Source: Deltaproteobacteria bacterium (GTDB lineage Bacteria > Desulfobacterota > DSM-4660 > Desulfatiglandales > Desulfatiglandaceae). From it: a DNA stretch of 39,003 bases. The position numbers were made by a program, and so were the translations under genes. How positions within the stretch are numbered: the stretch's first letter is position 1; every line of letters begins with the position of its first letter. The notes below the pieces were generated by a model. It did no database searches. It was given only the letters and a program-made list of their open reading frames with translations, and was not told the DNA's origin. The stretch is taken from NCBI GenBank assembly GCA_021163815.1, contig JAGGTJ010000158.1, positions 1 to 39,003 of the forward strand, given 5' to 3'. This document shows positions 1-8,355 of the stretch, one piece after another.

Positions 1-14
1 AAAAGGAATTTATG

Positions 15-245
15 GTTTTAATATCAACGAATTATAGAAATATTGTGCTTGTCACGCATCAATTTGATGCGGCCATAAAGGTTATGATTTTTGAAAATAG
101 TTTACCGCTTCCGGAGCGCCGATTTTACCGAATCTGCGGTGTTGGCAAGGACTTGAAGTATCGTAGTACGTCTGCGCCCTTGCCGCCTTGCACCTGCCTG
201 CAGCAGGCAGGTCTTCGGCAAACTCGACGCTTGCAGAATTTAGGT
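15..245 (+). repeat. Family B dispersed repeat, copy B1
   Basis: The first ~313 bases hold no credible gene. Positions 15-245 are a diverged copy of the sequence at 33391-33560: both begin ATATCAACGAATTATAGAAA and both later contain ATAAAGGTTA, GTTGGCAA, AAGTATCG and GCCTTTGCCGCCTTGCA-like blocks in the same order. A perfect hairpin at 192-212 (10-bp arms around a single A) belongs to repeat family D and is nested inside it. The short ORFs here lie within repeat sequence and are not believed. Confidence 0.6.
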
Positions 246-248
246 TGT

Positions 249-294
249 ATATGAAGATTTTTATCTATCCATCGTTTTTTTACGGGTTCATCAA
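249..294 (-). repeat. Family A MITE-like element, left half only (A5)
   Basis: On the minus strand this reads TTGATGAACCCGTAAAAA followed by a block ending AAATCTTCATAT, matching the left arm of the full-length family A copies at 12246, 29528 and 33237. The core and right arm are missing. It lies about 20 bases past the stop codon of the deacetylase gene. Confidence 0.6.
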
Positions 295-313
295 AGCTGC
301 ATTAAGTAGCTGC

Positions 314-1348
314 CTATTCCACCAAAAGACCAAACTTCCTGTGTGTCTCCATCACCCGATCTACAATCTTCAAGGGTTGCTCTGTCTTGGGTTCAGGCGT
401 ATCAAGGCAGGGGGTATCTTCAGTCAGGCTCCTGATAAGCGCCATCACCGAGCGGGCAAGGGCCCCTGGTTGATACCCTCCCTCAAGGGCAAAAAGAACT
501 GGAGGTTCTTTTATCTCTTTCCTTATACCTAATAAAAAACCGGCTAACCATGAAAATGCCTGCTCCGTCAGATTACACCTCCCTATGGGATCATCATGAT
601 GGGCATCAAAACCCGCTGCAACAAGGATCAACTGCGGCCTGTATCCCAATACAGCAGGGGTAAGTACCCGTTGATAGATATATACAAAATCCTCATCTTT
701 CATATCCCTGTAAATCGGTATATTTACGGTGTAGCCCTCCCCTTCTCCTGTCCCCACATCTTCAAAGTTTCCCGTGTAGGGATAAAGCAGGATATCATGA
801 GTAGACAAATAAAAAACATTAGAATCTTCATAGAAAAGATCATTAATACCGTTTCCATGATGCACATCCCAATCAACAATCATTACACGTTTCAGGCTGT
901 ACTGTTTTGATGCATAACGTGCTGCAACCCCCAGGTTATTGAAGATGCAAAATCCGCCGGCAGAGTTTTTCATTGCATGGTGACCAGGAGGTCGTACAAG
1001 AGCAACACAGACATCATATCGGCCGGCAAAAAAATCATCAATCGCCTTTATACACCCACCCACGGCAAGCCAGGAAGCAAGGTAGGTCATCGAACTTGCC
1101 GGCGTATCAATTGCCAGGCTGGTAAAATCATGTTCTGCGGTTTTCAGAACCTTGTCGATATAAAAGGGGGTATGAACCAGTTCAAGGGTTTCAAGCGTGG
1201 CAGGTTCCGGGATAACTGTAATCAGATTATCATTGTGATACCTGTCCAGTGCATCATATACGGCCTTAAGTCGTCTCGGATGTTCAGGGTGATTATAACC
1301 TGGCTTATGAACAAGATACCGGTCGTCCCGTACAATACCTGTTTTCAT
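314..1348 (-). CDS. AcuC-type class II histone deacetylase family protein
   Basis: This is a zinc-dependent deacetylase of the histone deacetylase/AcuC/acetylpolyamine amidohydrolase family, about 344 residues, the usual length. Counting from an upstream in-frame ATG at 1360, the family motifs are all present: RPPGHHA with the paired active-site histidines (127-128), DWDVHHGNG with the Asp and His metal ligands (163-171), AAGFDAHHDDP with the second Asp ligand (~252), and ALEGGY with the catalytic Tyr (296). I prefer the ATG at 1348 (MKTGIVRDD) because homologues start this way. It lies downstream of acetyl-CoA synthetase and a GNAT acetyltransferase on the same strand, so the likely substrate is acetyl-lysine on Acs, as for AcuC in Bacillus. 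Acetoin or polyamine-derivative substrates cannot be excluded. Repeats A and C fill the gap to the GNAT gene, so it may not share a transcript. Confidence 0.85.
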   Translation of the reverse strand: MKTGIVRDDRYLVHKPGYNHPEHPRRLKAVYDALDRYHNDNLITVIPEPATLETLELVHTPFYIDKVLKTAEHDFTSLAIDTPASSMTYLASWLAVGGCIKAIDDFFAGRYDVCVALVRPPGHHAMKNSAGGFCIFNNLGVAARYASKQYSLKRVMIVDWDVHHGNGINDLFYEDSNVFYLSTHDILLYPYTGNFEDVGTGEGEGYTVNIPIYRDMKDEDFVYIYQRVLTPAVLGYRPQLILVAAGFDAHHDDPIGRCNLTEQAFSWLAGFLLGIRKEIKEPPVLFALEGGYQPGALARSVMALIRSLTEDTPCLDTPEPKTEQPLKIVDRVMETHRKFGLLVE

Positions 1349-1410
1349 ACCTGTTCCCATTTCCCTGTAACCTAAAACCCCGGAGAAAGCAAGCTTGTAT
1401 CTATACCTCT

Positions 1411-1529
1411 AGACCTTTGCATAACATCCTCTTTTGCCATGAAAACACACAAAAACCATGTTAAAAAACCAGTCTGTATTTTCATATTCGTGGGTGGCCA
1501 GAATATTTTGGATCCGGCCGTGCCGGTTT
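1411..1529. repeat. Family E end plus family C copy (E1/C1)
   Basis: Positions 1411-1438 read AGACCTTTGCATAACATCC then CTCTTTTGCC, nearly identical to 38038-38067. The rest (1438-1529) is an inverted family C copy: CCATGAAAACACACAAAAACC, then CCAGTCTGTATTTTCATATT, then GGATCCGGCCGTGCCGGTTT. The same E and C families are adjacent at 37922-38067, so they tend to occur together. Confidence 0.6.
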
Positions 1530-1560
1530 GGAAACAGTCTGTACAGATTTCAGGCTGCAT

Positions 1561-1613
1561 TTTATGAAGATTTTTACTTAACCATGGGTTCTACTTTTTA
1601 CAGGCTCATCAAT
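1561..1613 (-). repeat. Family A left arm overlapping the GNAT stop codon (A6)
   Basis: On the minus strand this reads ATTGATGAGCCTGTAAAAAG, then TAGAACCCATGGTTAAGTAA, then AAATCTTCAT, the left arm of family A. The TAA at 1598-1600 in this arm is the stop codon of the acetyltransferase gene. Confidence 0.65.
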
Positions 1614-2089
1614 CTTAACACCATCAATCGTTCCGATCTGCTGTCAAAGGGCTGAAGGAAACAAAAACCATATTTTTTATAAAGACGAATCGCCCTAACA
1701 TTGTAAGCATCCACTGTCAACCATATAATCCTTATTCCGTTACATCTACACCATTTGATGGCCTGTTGTGTAAGTTCACTTCCAACCCCCTTTCCCCTGT
1801 ACGGCTGAACAACAAAAATCAGGTATTCTGCATCCAGTTTGTCAAAATCGGGCAAAAGGGCCACATGAGCAATAATCTTGTCCTCATCTTTCATATGTGC
1901 AACAAAGTTTTGACCACTCACGGTCACATGTCTGAGCCAGGTCGCACGCATGAGATTATCACACGGTGGCATGCCCTGAAACTTTCCCTTTGGCACAAAC
2001 ATGTCATACATATCCACAAGATACGGATAATCTTCCTGTGTATATTCTTTCACTTCAAATAAAAATGTTTCCTCACCACAACCGGCCAT
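1598..2089 (-). CDS. GNAT-family N-acetyltransferase
   Basis: This 163-residue protein has the Gcn5-related acetyltransferase fold: the acetyl-CoA pyrophosphate-binding loop appears as VQPYRGKGVGSELTQQAI (RxGxG/A, about residues 92-109), followed by the conserved late segment VDAYNVRAIRLYKKYGF. It starts 9 bases after the acs stop codon, which suggests translation from the same mRNA; no strong ribosome-binding site is visible. By analogy with AcuA/Pat systems it may acetylate the catalytic lysine of the neighbouring acetyl-CoA synthetase and so switch it off. Sequence alone cannot fix the substrate, and a RimI-like or small-molecule role is possible. The last four residues (LMSL) and stop codon coincide with a family A repeat arm, so the original C-terminus may have been slightly different. 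Confidence 0.8.
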   Translation of the reverse strand: MAGCGEETFLFEVKEYTQEDYPYLVDMYDMFVPKGKFQGMPPCDNLMRATWLRHVTVSGQNFVAHMKDEDKIIAHVALLPDFDKLDAEYLIFVVQPYRGKGVGSELTQQAIKWCRCNGIRIIWLTVDAYNVRAIRLYKKYGFCFLQPFDSRSERLMVLRLMSL

Positions 2090-2098
2090 GATTCAGAT

Positions 2099-4051
2099 CT
2101 ACGAAGAAGGTCTGTCTGCAATAAGCCTGTCAACAACTGTCGGATCAGCAATAGTGGAGAGATCTCCAAGATCATCGGTTCTGCCTGCCGCAATCTTTTG
2201 CAGAATACGCCTCATGATTTTCCCGCTTCTGGTTTTGGGAAGAACATCTGCCCACTGAATCACATCAGGAGTAGCTATAGGACCTATCTCATGACGGACA
2301 AGTTTTTTCAGCTCCTGTTTCAGCTCCTCAGATTTTTGGACACCGGAATCCAGGGTAACAAATGCATATATACCCTGTCCCTTGATATCGTGAGGGAACC
2401 CAACAACCGCAGCCTCAGCAACATCCTTGTGCAACACAAGGGCTGACTCAATCTCTGCTGTACCCAAACGATGCCCCGATACATTCAGGACATCATCAAT
2501 ACGACCAATGATCCAGTAATAGCCATCTTCATCCTTTTTTGCTCCATCACCGGAAAAATACATCCCGGGCACCTGACTGAAATAGGTCTCCTTAAACCTC
2601 TCGTGATCTCCAAAGACTGTACGAGCCATTCCAGGCCACGGTCTTCTGATACAAAGGGCACCCTCCTGTTCGGGAAACCTGGCCTCCTCCCCCGTATCAT
2701 CTACAACAACAGAGTCAACTCCAAAGAAGGGAAAGGAGCAGGAACCCGGTTTCAGGGGAGCAACACCCGGAAGGGGTGTAAGCATATGTCCACCGGTTTC
2801 TGTCTGCCACCATGTGTCTATGACAGGACACCGGTTTTGTCCCACATAACGATAATACCAGCGCCATGCCTCCGGATTAAGAGGCTCTCCTACTGATCCA
2901 AGAAGTTTTAAGGATGAAATATCATGTTTTTCAATATGTTCAATCCCTTCTTTTGAAAGAGAACGTATAACAGTGGGCGCCGTATAAAATTTGGTGACCT
3001 TGTACTTTTCCACGATGGCCCAGTATCTGTCAAAATCAGGATAGTTCGGAACACCTTCAAACAACATGTTCGTTACCCGATTAATCAATGGACCGTACAC
3101 CCCATAACTGTGACCGGTTATCCAACCTATATCTGCAGTACACCAAAAAAGATCATCATCCTTAAGGTCAAATACCAGCTTCGTCGTCATGGCTGCATAA
3201 AGCAGGTAACCTCCGTGTGTATGAACCATCCCTTTTGGAGCACCTGTACTTCCACTGGTATAGAGTATGAACAGGGGATCCTCCGCATCCATTGGCTCAG
3301 GATCCACAGTTTCAGGAAGGTCTGGATCAGCAATGGCATCGTGCCACCAGACCTCTGTCTTGCCGTTTAGACTGATCTCAGTCTCTCCCCTCTTAAAAAC
3401 AATGGTAAGTCTTATACCAGGACATGCCTCAAGGGCCTTGTCTACAGTATCTTTGAGAGGAATAATCTTTCCGCCTCTCATGGAGGAACTGGCTGTTATA
3501 ATAATATCAGCAGCACAGTTCTGGATCCTGTTTGCCAGCGCCTCTGCACTGAAACCAGCAAATACCACACTGTGCACTGCTCCAATCCTGGCACATGCAA
3601 GCATGGCTACAGGCAGTTCAATAATCATGGGCATATAAATAATCACACGATCGCCCTTCTTTACACCCCTTGACTTCAGAAAAGCCGCCATTTTATTAAC
3701 CTGATAATAGAGCTCTTTATAGGTTATCTTTTTGTATTCATCAGGATTGTTACCTTCCCAGTAATAGGCAATTCTGTCCCCATGCTCATTCAGATGACGG
3801 TCAAGACAGTTGTATGATGCATTCAACTTTCCACCCTTGAACCATTTTACAGATACCTCTTCCGGATCATACTCAAAAACCGTATCCCATGGTTTCATCC
3901 ATGACAGATATTCCTTTGCCTGTTCCCCCCAAAAGGCATCAACATCATTAATGGACCTGTGATAAAGTCTATCATACTGTTCCCTGCTGTTGATGTAGGC
4001 AACCTTTCCGTAATAGCCAAGATGAGCATCATATAACTCTTTTGTATCCAT
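2099..4051 (-). CDS. acsA: Acetyl-CoA synthetase (AMP-forming)
   Basis: This enzyme activates acetate to acetyl-CoA through acetyl-AMP. The protein of about 650 residues has the full family length. It carries the AMP-binding P-loop YTSGSTGAPKGMVHTHG, the signature WWQTETGGHMLTP that closes the acetyl-adenylate site, SGDGAKKDEDGYYWIIGRIDDVLNVSGHR-type hinge motifs, and the C-terminal PKTRSGKIMRR. The lysine in that motif is about residue 611, equivalent to the lysine whose acetylation inactivates Acs in other bacteria. Two upstream in-frame ATGs exist (4057, 4081). I chose 4051 because a GGGAGGGG Shine-Dalgarno sequence sits about 8 bases before it. The two downstream same-strand genes are an acetyltransferase and an AcuC-type deacetylase, which supports post-translational control. 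A related acyl substrate such as propionate is possible. Confidence 0.95.
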   Translation of the reverse strand: MDTKELYDAHLGYYGKVAYINSREQYDRLYHRSINDVDAFWGEQAKEYLSWMKPWDTVFEYDPEEVSVKWFKGGKLNASYNCLDRHLNEHGDRIAYYWEGNNPDEYKKITYKELYYQVNKMAAFLKSRGVKKGDRVIIYMPMIIELPVAMLACARIGAVHSVVFAGFSAEALANRIQNCAADIIITASSSMRGGKIIPLKDTVDKALEACPGIRLTIVFKRGETEISLNGKTEVWWHDAIADPDLPETVDPEPMDAEDPLFILYTSGSTGAPKGMVHTHGGYLLYAAMTTKLVFDLKDDDLFWCTADIGWITGHSYGVYGPLINRVTNMLFEGVPNYPDFDRYWAIVEKYKVTKFYTAPTVIRSLSKEGIEHIEKHDISSLKLLGSVGEPLNPEAWRWYYRYVGQNRCPVIDTWWQTETGGHMLTPLPGVAPLKPGSCSFPFFGVDSVVVDDTGEEARFPEQEGALCIRRPWPGMARTVFGDHERFKETYFSQVPGMYFSGDGAKKDEDGYYWIIGRIDDVLNVSGHRLGTAEIESALVLHKDVAEAAVVGFPHDIKGQGIYAFVTLDSGVQKSEELKQELKKLVRHEIGPIATPDVIQWADVLPKTRSGKIMRRILQKIAAGRTDDLGDLSTIADPTVVDRLIADRPSS

Positions 4052-4506
4052 TTTCATTCCCCTCCCTATTCTATCTTTCATTCATACCTAATAATAGCAC
4101 CCATACATAGTTGGGTACCAAGGAGTTTCTAATTGTTTACACCCGTTGTGCGCTCAATCCCACTACACAGAAGCAGATTTATGTTTTCATAAATGCAAAG
4201 TCTTGTGCAAGATCAAGAGATTATCCAAAGGCACACAGGGGCTTCATCTATCTGCATGCAATGCACGGCAACCACAGATATTGCAAAAAAACATCTGTGT
4301 ATGTGAACCATGTTGGCTTAAAACCGCAAACAAACACATTGTAGCTCAATATATAGAGGAGATAAAGGAATATAAAAAAAGATCGAACCAAAGATATTTT
4401 TTATTGACTCAAAAACAATTTTCGATTATGTAATTTTTACCATATTCCGATAGGAATTTTCAAAAAATTTGACTGTATCTTTATGGTCAAGGGTAAGCAA
4501 GACGCT

Positions 4507-4641
4507 GAGACCCTTGCAAAATGTTCAGTTTTGCTCAAGTTCAGAGAAGGCAAAAATTTTAACCTGAGGGATATCTTTTCAGGATCAAGATCGATGTTGA
4601 CACATAAATTGGGCAAAAATAGGACATTATGCAAAGACCTC
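4507..4641. repeat. Family E MITE-like element with terminal inverted repeats
   Basis: The left end GAGACCCTTGCAAAATG (4507-4523) and the reverse complement of the right end, GAGGTCTTTGCATAATG (4625-4641), match at 13 of 17 positions, bounding a 135-bp element. The right end continues inward as a TTTTTGCCC-type block shared with 1411-1438 and 38038-38067. There is no transposase inside, so it is a non-autonomous element or an IS remnant. Confidence 0.5.
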
Positions 4642-4678
4642 ACGCCTTAAATTTGGTCGCGGGTGTTATTATCGTTTG

Positions 4679-4737
4679 CCTTGTTGATCAAGAACAAGGA
4701 ACAAAATCATAAAAAAAACATAAAATCATAAAAAAAA
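4679..4737 (+). promoter_or_regulatory. Dyad and direct repeat upstream of rnfC
   Basis: CCTTGTT (4679-4685) and AACAAGG (4693-4699) form a perfect 7-bp dyad around a 7-base spacer, the form of a dimeric regulator site. Just downstream AAAATCATAAAAAAAA occurs twice (4703-4718 and 4722-4737), ending 6 bases before the rnfC start. The function is inferred only from position and symmetry. Confidence 0.3.
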
Positions 4738-4743
4738 GGTAAT

Positions 4744-6063
4744 ATGGCATCTATTTTAACATTCCCAAAAGGTGGCGTTCATCCGCCAGAGTCAAAGGAA
4801 TTGACGGAGCATTTGCAGATAGAAACTATGCCAATACCGTCAAAACTGGAAATCATACTTGGGCAACACATAGGGGCACCGTGTACACCAACCATTGAAA
4901 AACGTTCCAGCGTTGCTGAAGGAGATTTGATAGCCGATGTAACAAAAGGGCTGGGGGTTCCCCTGCATGCACCTGCCGCAGGCACAGTCAAGGCCTTTGA
5001 AAAATCGGCGCATCCTATCAGAGTAACTGCTCCATCAATCACGATTACAGTTGATCAAGAAGCAGCACCAAGGCAATGGGAGAGCTCTGAATGGCAAGAT
5101 CTTACATCAGAAGATCTGCTCAAAAAGGTTCACGACGCGGGTATTATTGGAATGGGTGGTGCAGGCTTCCCAACTCATGTCAAGTTGAATCCACCAAAGG
5201 ACAATCCTATTGACACATTACTTATTAACGGTGCAGAATGTGAACCTTATATAACAGCAGATCACAGATTGATGCTGGAATCAACAAAAGAGATTGTCGA
5301 AGGTGTCAAGATAATTTTAAAGATTCTTGGTATCAAAAACTGTTCGATAGGTATTGAAAAAAACAAGCCGGATGCAATAGAAGCCATGTCTGAGGTAACA
5401 AGGGCTGCTTCAAACAATGAATTCAACATCAAAGTTGCCCCTCTTGAAGTTAAATACCCCCAGGGCTCTGAAAAGCAACTTATTCAGACAATAACCGGAC
5501 GTAAGGTTCCCTCTATGGCATTGCCATCATCCGTTGGGGTTGTAGTGCAAAATGTGGCTACAACAAAGGCGATTTATGATGCGGTTGTTTTGGGAAAACC
5601 ACTGTATGAGAGAGTTCTGACTGTATCCGGCAGAGGAATTTCCAGACCAGCCAATCTGCTTGTTAAGGTTGGTACATCTGTCAGAGATATAGTGGATTTT
5701 TGTGGCGGCACCACCCCTGAACTTGCACGTATAGTGATGGGAGGGCCAATGATGGGTTTTGCAGTACCTACCATTGATATCCCTGTCACAAAAACAACAT
5801 CGTCGGTACTGTTTTTAACCGAAGAAGAGATTGATACCAGGCCACCCTCTCCCTGCATTCAATGTGGCTGGTGTCTTGAGGCATGTCCCATGGGGCTGGA
5901 ACCCAAAGAGATAGGGATCTATGTTGAAGGAGGTAAAGGCAACGACACTGAACAGTTTGGGGTCTTTGACTGTTTTGAATGCGGTAGTTGTGCCTATACA
6001 TGTCCTGCAAAACGTCCGTTGGTACAGTTTATACGGTTGGCAAAGATGCAGGCAAGACATTAA
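4744..6063 (+). CDS. rnfC: Rnf complex subunit RnfC
   Basis: RnfC is the peripheral subunit that exchanges electrons with NAD(H), using FMN and two [4Fe-4S] clusters. At 439 residues it matches the compact clostridial/archaeal-type RnfC and lacks the long alanine-rich tail of the proteobacterial form. It has the N-terminal RnfC barrel domain, the nucleotide/flavin-binding loops GMGGAGFPTHVKL (136-148) and NGAECEPYIT (162-171), and two ferredoxin motifs with cysteines 371/374/377/381 (CIQCGWCLEACP) and 410/413/416/420 (CFECGSCAYTCP). It opens an rnfCDGEAB-apbE cluster, the gene order typical of Clostridia and of several other anaerobes, rather than rnfABCDGE. A 235-base gap with a hairpin separates it from rnfD. 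Confidence 0.95.
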   Translation: MASILTFPKGGVHPPESKELTEHLQIETMPIPSKLEIILGQHIGAPCTPTIEKRSSVAEGDLIADVTKGLGVPLHAPAAGTVKAFEKSAHPIRVTAPSITITVDQEAAPRQWESSEWQDLTSEDLLKKVHDAGIIGMGGAGFPTHVKLNPPKDNPIDTLLINGAECEPYITADHRLMLESTKEIVEGVKIILKILGIKNCSIGIEKNKPDAIEAMSEVTRAASNNEFNIKVAPLEVKYPQGSEKQLIQTITGRKVPSMALPSSVGVVVQNVATTKAIYDAVVLGKPLYERVLTVSGRGISRPANLLVKVGTSVRDIVDFCGGTTPELARIVMGGPMMGFAVPTIDIPVTKTTSSVLFLTEEEIDTRPPSPCIQCGWCLEACPMGLEPKEIGIYVEGGKGNDTEQFGVFDCFECGSCAYTCPAKRPLVQFIRLAKMQARH

Positions 6064-6217
6064 AAAGGGAATTTCAGTTTTAAAACGTCAGATTACACCT
6101 AAAAAAATACCGGGCGCCTATTTTGAGGTTGTTAAGAGAAATAAACAATCCCTTAACATTGATGTCTTTAAACTGATATGGAGAAAAAACAAAAAAAGAC
6201 AAATAGTTAACTACTGA

Positions 6218-6269
6218 GCTGGTTTTCAATCCATTTCTCAGTTGTGTGTTTAATGCATTGAAAATCAGC
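6218..6269 (+). repeat. Inverted repeat in the rnfC-rnfD gap
   Basis: GCTGGTTTTCAAT (6218-6230) pairs with ATTGAAAATCAGC (6257-6269), giving a 13-bp stem with one G-U pair and a loop of about 26 bases. There is no U-tract after it, so it is not a typical terminator. It could be an RNA-processing or stability element between rnfC and rnfD. Confidence 0.45.
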
Positions 6270-6337
6270 CCAAATAAAGATTTACAAGGAGAGTCATCAT
6301 CGAAGCAAAAGTAACCAATAACCAGGCATCTAATCCT

Positions 6338-7351
6338 ATGAAGCTGTTGAGTGTATCTGTTTCTCCGCATGTCCGCAGTAAGGAATCGGTGGCAAAGATC
6401 ATGTGGACAGTTGTGGCCTGTTTAATGCCGCCTCTTGTCCTTTCGGTCTTTATCTTTGGTATACGGACATTGCTGATCACTGCAGTATCAGTGGCAAGTT
6501 GTATGGCAGTAGAGGCCATAAGTCAAAAATTATTGGGCAAACCAATAACCATCAAAGATGGAAGCGCTGCCCTGACTGGTGTTCTTCTTGCCTTTGTCAT
6601 CCCGCCGGGGGTATCGTTTTTTATACCTATACTTGGTGCTGTGATGGCTATATATATAGGAAAACAACTGTTGGGTGGGATAGGATACAATATATTTAAT
6701 CCGGCACTGCTTGGCAGGGCATTCCTTTTGGCAACATTCCCGGTGGCCATGACATCAGCATGGTTACCTCCTCTCCATAATGGAGCCATTTTTTCTTACA
6801 TGGGGAAGGGAATAGATGCCATTTCAACGGCGACCCCTCTGGCAATCATGAAAGAACATGGAATGGCAGCCTTCAATGCAGCATTTGGCCCTGCTTCCTC
6901 TGCGTATGGAAGTTTCTTTCTGGGGTGGAGACCAGGCTGTATAGGAGAAACTTCTGGTCTGTTGCTCGTATTAGGAGGCCTCTACTTGATGTATCGAGGT
7001 TATATTACGTGGCATATTCCGATTTCCATGCTTGGAACCATTGCCCTTTTGACATGGGTTTTTGGAGGAAAGACACTGTTTTCCGGAGATCCTCTGTTGG
7101 CAGTCCTGACAGGAGGCGCACTGTTGGGGGCATTTTTTATGGCAACGGATTATGTGACATCTCCAAGCAACAAAACAGCTCAGATTATCTTTGGTATTTG
7201 TATTGGTGCTCTAACTGTGTTGATCAGACTAAAAGGAGGATACCCTGAAGGTGTATGTTATGCTATTCTGTTAATGAATCCTATTAGCATAGCTCTTGAT
7301 GGATGGTTTAAACCAAAGCGTTTTGCTCCTCCGTTGGGAGGTGAAAAATGA
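6338..7351 (+). CDS. rnfD: Rnf complex subunit RnfD, flavinylated membrane subunit
   Basis: RnfD is an integral membrane subunit of the NqrB/RnfD family that carries covalent FMN. The 337 residues contain many hydrophobic helices. The N-terminal SVSPHVRS motif is typical of RnfD. The segment IDAISTATPLA contains the covalent FMN attachment site, most likely Thr166 in S163-T-A-T166-P. The coding frame remains open upstream of this ATG, and a strong AAGGAGAG (6286-6293) sits 5 bases before an in-frame ATC codon (6299) instead of near the ATG, so translation might begin 13 codons earlier. The first ATG has no good ribosome-binding site. Its end overlaps rnfG by ATGA, which indicates translational coupling. 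ApbE downstream is the expected flavinylating enzyme. Confidence 0.93.
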   Translation: MKLLSVSVSPHVRSKESVAKIMWTVVACLMPPLVLSVFIFGIRTLLITAVSVASCMAVEAISQKLLGKPITIKDGSAALTGVLLAFVIPPGVSFFIPILGAVMAIYIGKQLLGGIGYNIFNPALLGRAFLLATFPVAMTSAWLPPLHNGAIFSYMGKGIDAISTATPLAIMKEHGMAAFNAAFGPASSAYGSFFLGWRPGCIGETSGLLLVLGGLYLMYRGYITWHIPISMLGTIALLTWVFGGKTLFSGDPLLAVLTGGALLGAFFMATDYVTSPSNKTAQIIFGICIGALTVLIRLKGGYPEGVCYAILLMNPISIALDGWFKPKRFAPPLGGEK

Positions 7352-8244
7352 AAGATATAATTACCATAGTTGCACGTCTTACATTATCGTGTCTGATTGC
7401 TGCCCTGATTATGGGAACAACCTTTGTCTTTACAGAAAAGGCAAAAAAGGCAAATGAACTTGCACACGAAAAAAAGGTCATGCTTTCTCTGCTTGGCTTT
7501 TCAGAATCCAAACCTGTACCTGAAACCATATCATTTCATGATCTTTTCAGATATATTGTTACGATGAATGGGGACAGATTCATTGGATATCTGCTTCCAA
7601 CTACCGATAATAAAGGGAATTCTTTCTTATTTATTGTCATTGACAGTAATGGCAACCTTATTTTAAGGAAAAAGATTCCCCTTAGCGAAGAAGAAGTTAA
7701 CGATCCCAAAAAACGTGTCGAAATAATACAGACAACCATAGGAAATGACAAAGCAATAACTTTTGGGGATAAAATTACCGTAGTTACAGACAAGGGAAAA
7801 AGGAAAGCATATCTTTTGTCAGGCAAGTTTCCCGGTTACAAATCAAATATATCCGTTATGCTTGCCCTTGATCCAAAGATAGATATTATTGGCCTTGAAA
7901 TAATGGAGAATGAAGAAGATCCGGGTCTGGGTGCCGAGATATCCCAAAATTACTTTAAAAAACAGTTTATGTTCAAGCCTTTTAAGGCTATCAAAAAATT
8001 GGATGTTATTAAAGAACCTCTACCGGAAGATTATTTCAATGCATTGGAAGGCAAGCTTGATGAAGGACAGGCAGTTTCAATCATGAAAAAATATAAAAAC
8101 AGTAAGATATATGCACTTACAGGTGCAACTATTTCTTCACGTCGGGTTACCAACGGTATAAAGGCCATGACGGAGAAATTTGCCTATCGCATCAAGGTAT
8201 TGGATACCATATTGAAAAAAAATAATATATCTGTTCCTTTTTAG
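7348..8244 (+). CDS. rnfG: Rnf complex subunit RnfG, flavinylated
   Basis: RnfG is a membrane-anchored subunit with a covalently bound FMN on the outer face of the membrane. The 298-residue protein has one N-terminal membrane helix (about residues 8-28) and a soluble FMN-binding domain ending in LTGATISSRRVTNGI. Thr261 in T258-G-A-T261 is the expected phosphoester attachment site. The family motif EDPGLGAEI is also visible. The start overlaps the rnfD stop by four bases (ATGA). It is somewhat longer than the ~200-residue RnfG of E. coli because of a larger domain after the membrane helix. A 111-base gap without obvious signals follows before rnfE. Confidence 0.93.
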   Translation: MKDIITIVARLTLSCLIAALIMGTTFVFTEKAKKANELAHEKKVMLSLLGFSESKPVPETISFHDLFRYIVTMNGDRFIGYLLPTTDNKGNSFLFIVIDSNGNLILRKKIPLSEEEVNDPKKRVEIIQTTIGNDKAITFGDKITVVTDKGKRKAYLLSGKFPGYKSNISVMLALDPKIDIIGLEIMENEEDPGLGAEISQNYFKKQFMFKPFKAIKKLDVIKEPLPEDYFNALEGKLDEGQAVSIMKKYKNSKIYALTGATISSRRVTNGIKAMTEKFAYRIKVLDTILKKNNISVPF

Positions 8245-8355
8245 TAATCTGTGACTTATAAAACAAAGACCTTATAAAATTGAGGTTCATTGTGTGAATG
8301 AAAACAGGTTAATCCGATTGCCTTACCCTAAAATTATACGAAGAGGATAAAGAAC

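Larger units (their letters stand above)
4052..4743. other. Divergent intergenic region between acs and rnfC
   Basis: About 690 bases without a convincing gene. It should hold the promoters for acs (minus) and rnf (plus). The acs-proximal 400 bases show no repeat or motif I can name. Positions 4507-4641 are a small inverted-repeat element, and 4679-4737 hold a dyad and a direct repeat just upstream of rnfC; these are listed separately. Confidence 0.5.

Noticed and set aside
12-532. Overlapping plus-strand ORFs at the window start
   Set aside because: They run through repeats B1, D and A5 and into the antisense of the deacetylase gene.
4437-4643. 68-codon ORF on the minus strand
   Set aside because: It lies mostly over the family E inverted-repeat element and shows no protein-like conservation or ribosome-binding site.
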